From the NCBI GenBank assembly GCA_025349905.2, contig MU624595.1, positions 1 to 43,725 on the forward strand: a stretch of DNA of 43,725 nt, in the 5' to 3' direction. The stretch is from Blastocladiella britannica (Eukaryota > Blastocladiomycota > Blastocladiomycetes > Blastocladiales > Blastocladiaceae). The notes below the pieces were generated by a model that saw only the letters and a list, made by a program, of their open reading frames with translations, did no database searches and was not told the DNA's origin. Shown one piece after another: positions 43,164-43,725 of the stretch. The translations under genes and the position numbers were made by a program. Numbering within the stretch: position 1 is the first letter of the stretch; each line of letters opens with the position of its first letter.

Positions 43164-43725
43164 TGTGGGATAATTCTGAATATTTCAAAGTGGGAAAATG
43201 AATTTGTGGTCAGCGCTTTTCGTTTTATTTGATTTAAAGCGGATCCGAAGAGCGGCGTTGCTATCGACGACATATTCGATACAGGGCAGGAGAGACGAGC
43301 AGAAAAAATGTCATGCAAAATACGAAGAAGACGGGAGAAAATAAAATCGGATCGGACAGTGGATGGATGGAATAACGGATCAGCACGCCAGACGGTCGGT
43401 GGCACGCTCGCGGGCAGCGCAAGGCGACAGGCGACGGTGGTATAAAAATGAATAGAAAAGGGAACGGACGCACCGAGATCGATATAATTGGGTAAAAACA
43501 AACGATGGATAGGAATTGTGGATGGGGCGAGTGGTCTGCCTTTGTGGTGTTTTTCAACACATGCTTTGACAGGGCGATTCCCAAAGGATAAAATTTCCTG
43601 TCATAGACGAATGAATCCGGGTCAGCGTTGCGAAAAGGGCCATTTTCGCAGAAAAAAAAAGAAGCAAGTCAATGGCCCTTGAACGTGATGTGATCCTTCC
43701 CTCCACGGCCCATTTTCTCAAGCAA
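43164..43725. other. Window end, no supported gene
   Basis: AT-richer sequence upstream of the minus-strand gene. Open frames on the minus strand (43109-43584) are rich in Phe, Ile and Pro but look like translated pyrimidine-rich non-coding DNA. No RNA gene or repeat is recognised. Confidence 0.35.

Overview
This is a nuclear contig from a eukaryote with very compact genes. Introns are short (mostly 53-77 nt, up to 152 nt), with GT..AG ends, frequent GTACGT donors and CTGAC-like branch sites. Coding GC is high and gene spacing is 30-500 bp. The gene set (CDC25-type RasGEF, Hsp60, NIMA-related kinase, kinesin-4, fungal Bdf1-like BET protein, Apa1/2-type Ap4A phosphorylase, secreted copper-oxygenase-like protein) and a Trp-rich ankyrin-like family suggest an early-diverging zoosporic fungus. 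Blastocladiomycota (Allomyces/Catenaria-like) is my best guess. That placement is inference, because I could not run a search.

Left part (1-27.9 kb) is ordinary housekeeping sequence: a Trp-rich repeat gene (980-2731 -), RasGEF (2813-6103 -), a divergent arginyl-tRNA synthetase (6527-8329 +), a mitochondrial helical-repeat/PPR-like protein 33 bp behind it (8363-10382 +), mitochondrial Hsp60 (10443-12235 -), a NEK kinase with eight exons (12488-15442 -), an unrecognised 749-residue protein (15562-17938 +), kinesin-4 (17986-22694 -), a BET double-bromodomain protein (23236-26653 +) and Ap4A phosphorylase (26723-27877 +). I rebuilt the exon joins by hand from frame, splice-site and family-alignment agreement. 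Total lengths of the joined genes are multiples of three.

Right part (28-43.7 kb) is accessory and decaying: a broken Trp-rich repeat gene, a lower-GC ARM-repeat-like gene behind a strong TATA box, an LPMO-like secreted protein, two orphan multi-TM proteins (one with a 7TM layout), a frameshifted Cys-rich secreted gene, and two head-to-head Trp-rich repeat genes followed by an intact one.

The most interesting signal is in that family. Three different copies carry an in-frame TAG exactly where the family expects a Trp codon (TGG); for two of them the neighbouring paralogue supplies the Trp in the aligned position. TGG to TAG is the change made by CpA to TpA mutation on the opposite strand (as in RIP). 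It is also the stop type that A-to-I mRNA editing would turn back into Trp. Ordinary pseudogene decay is the simplest alternative, and all three can be tested.
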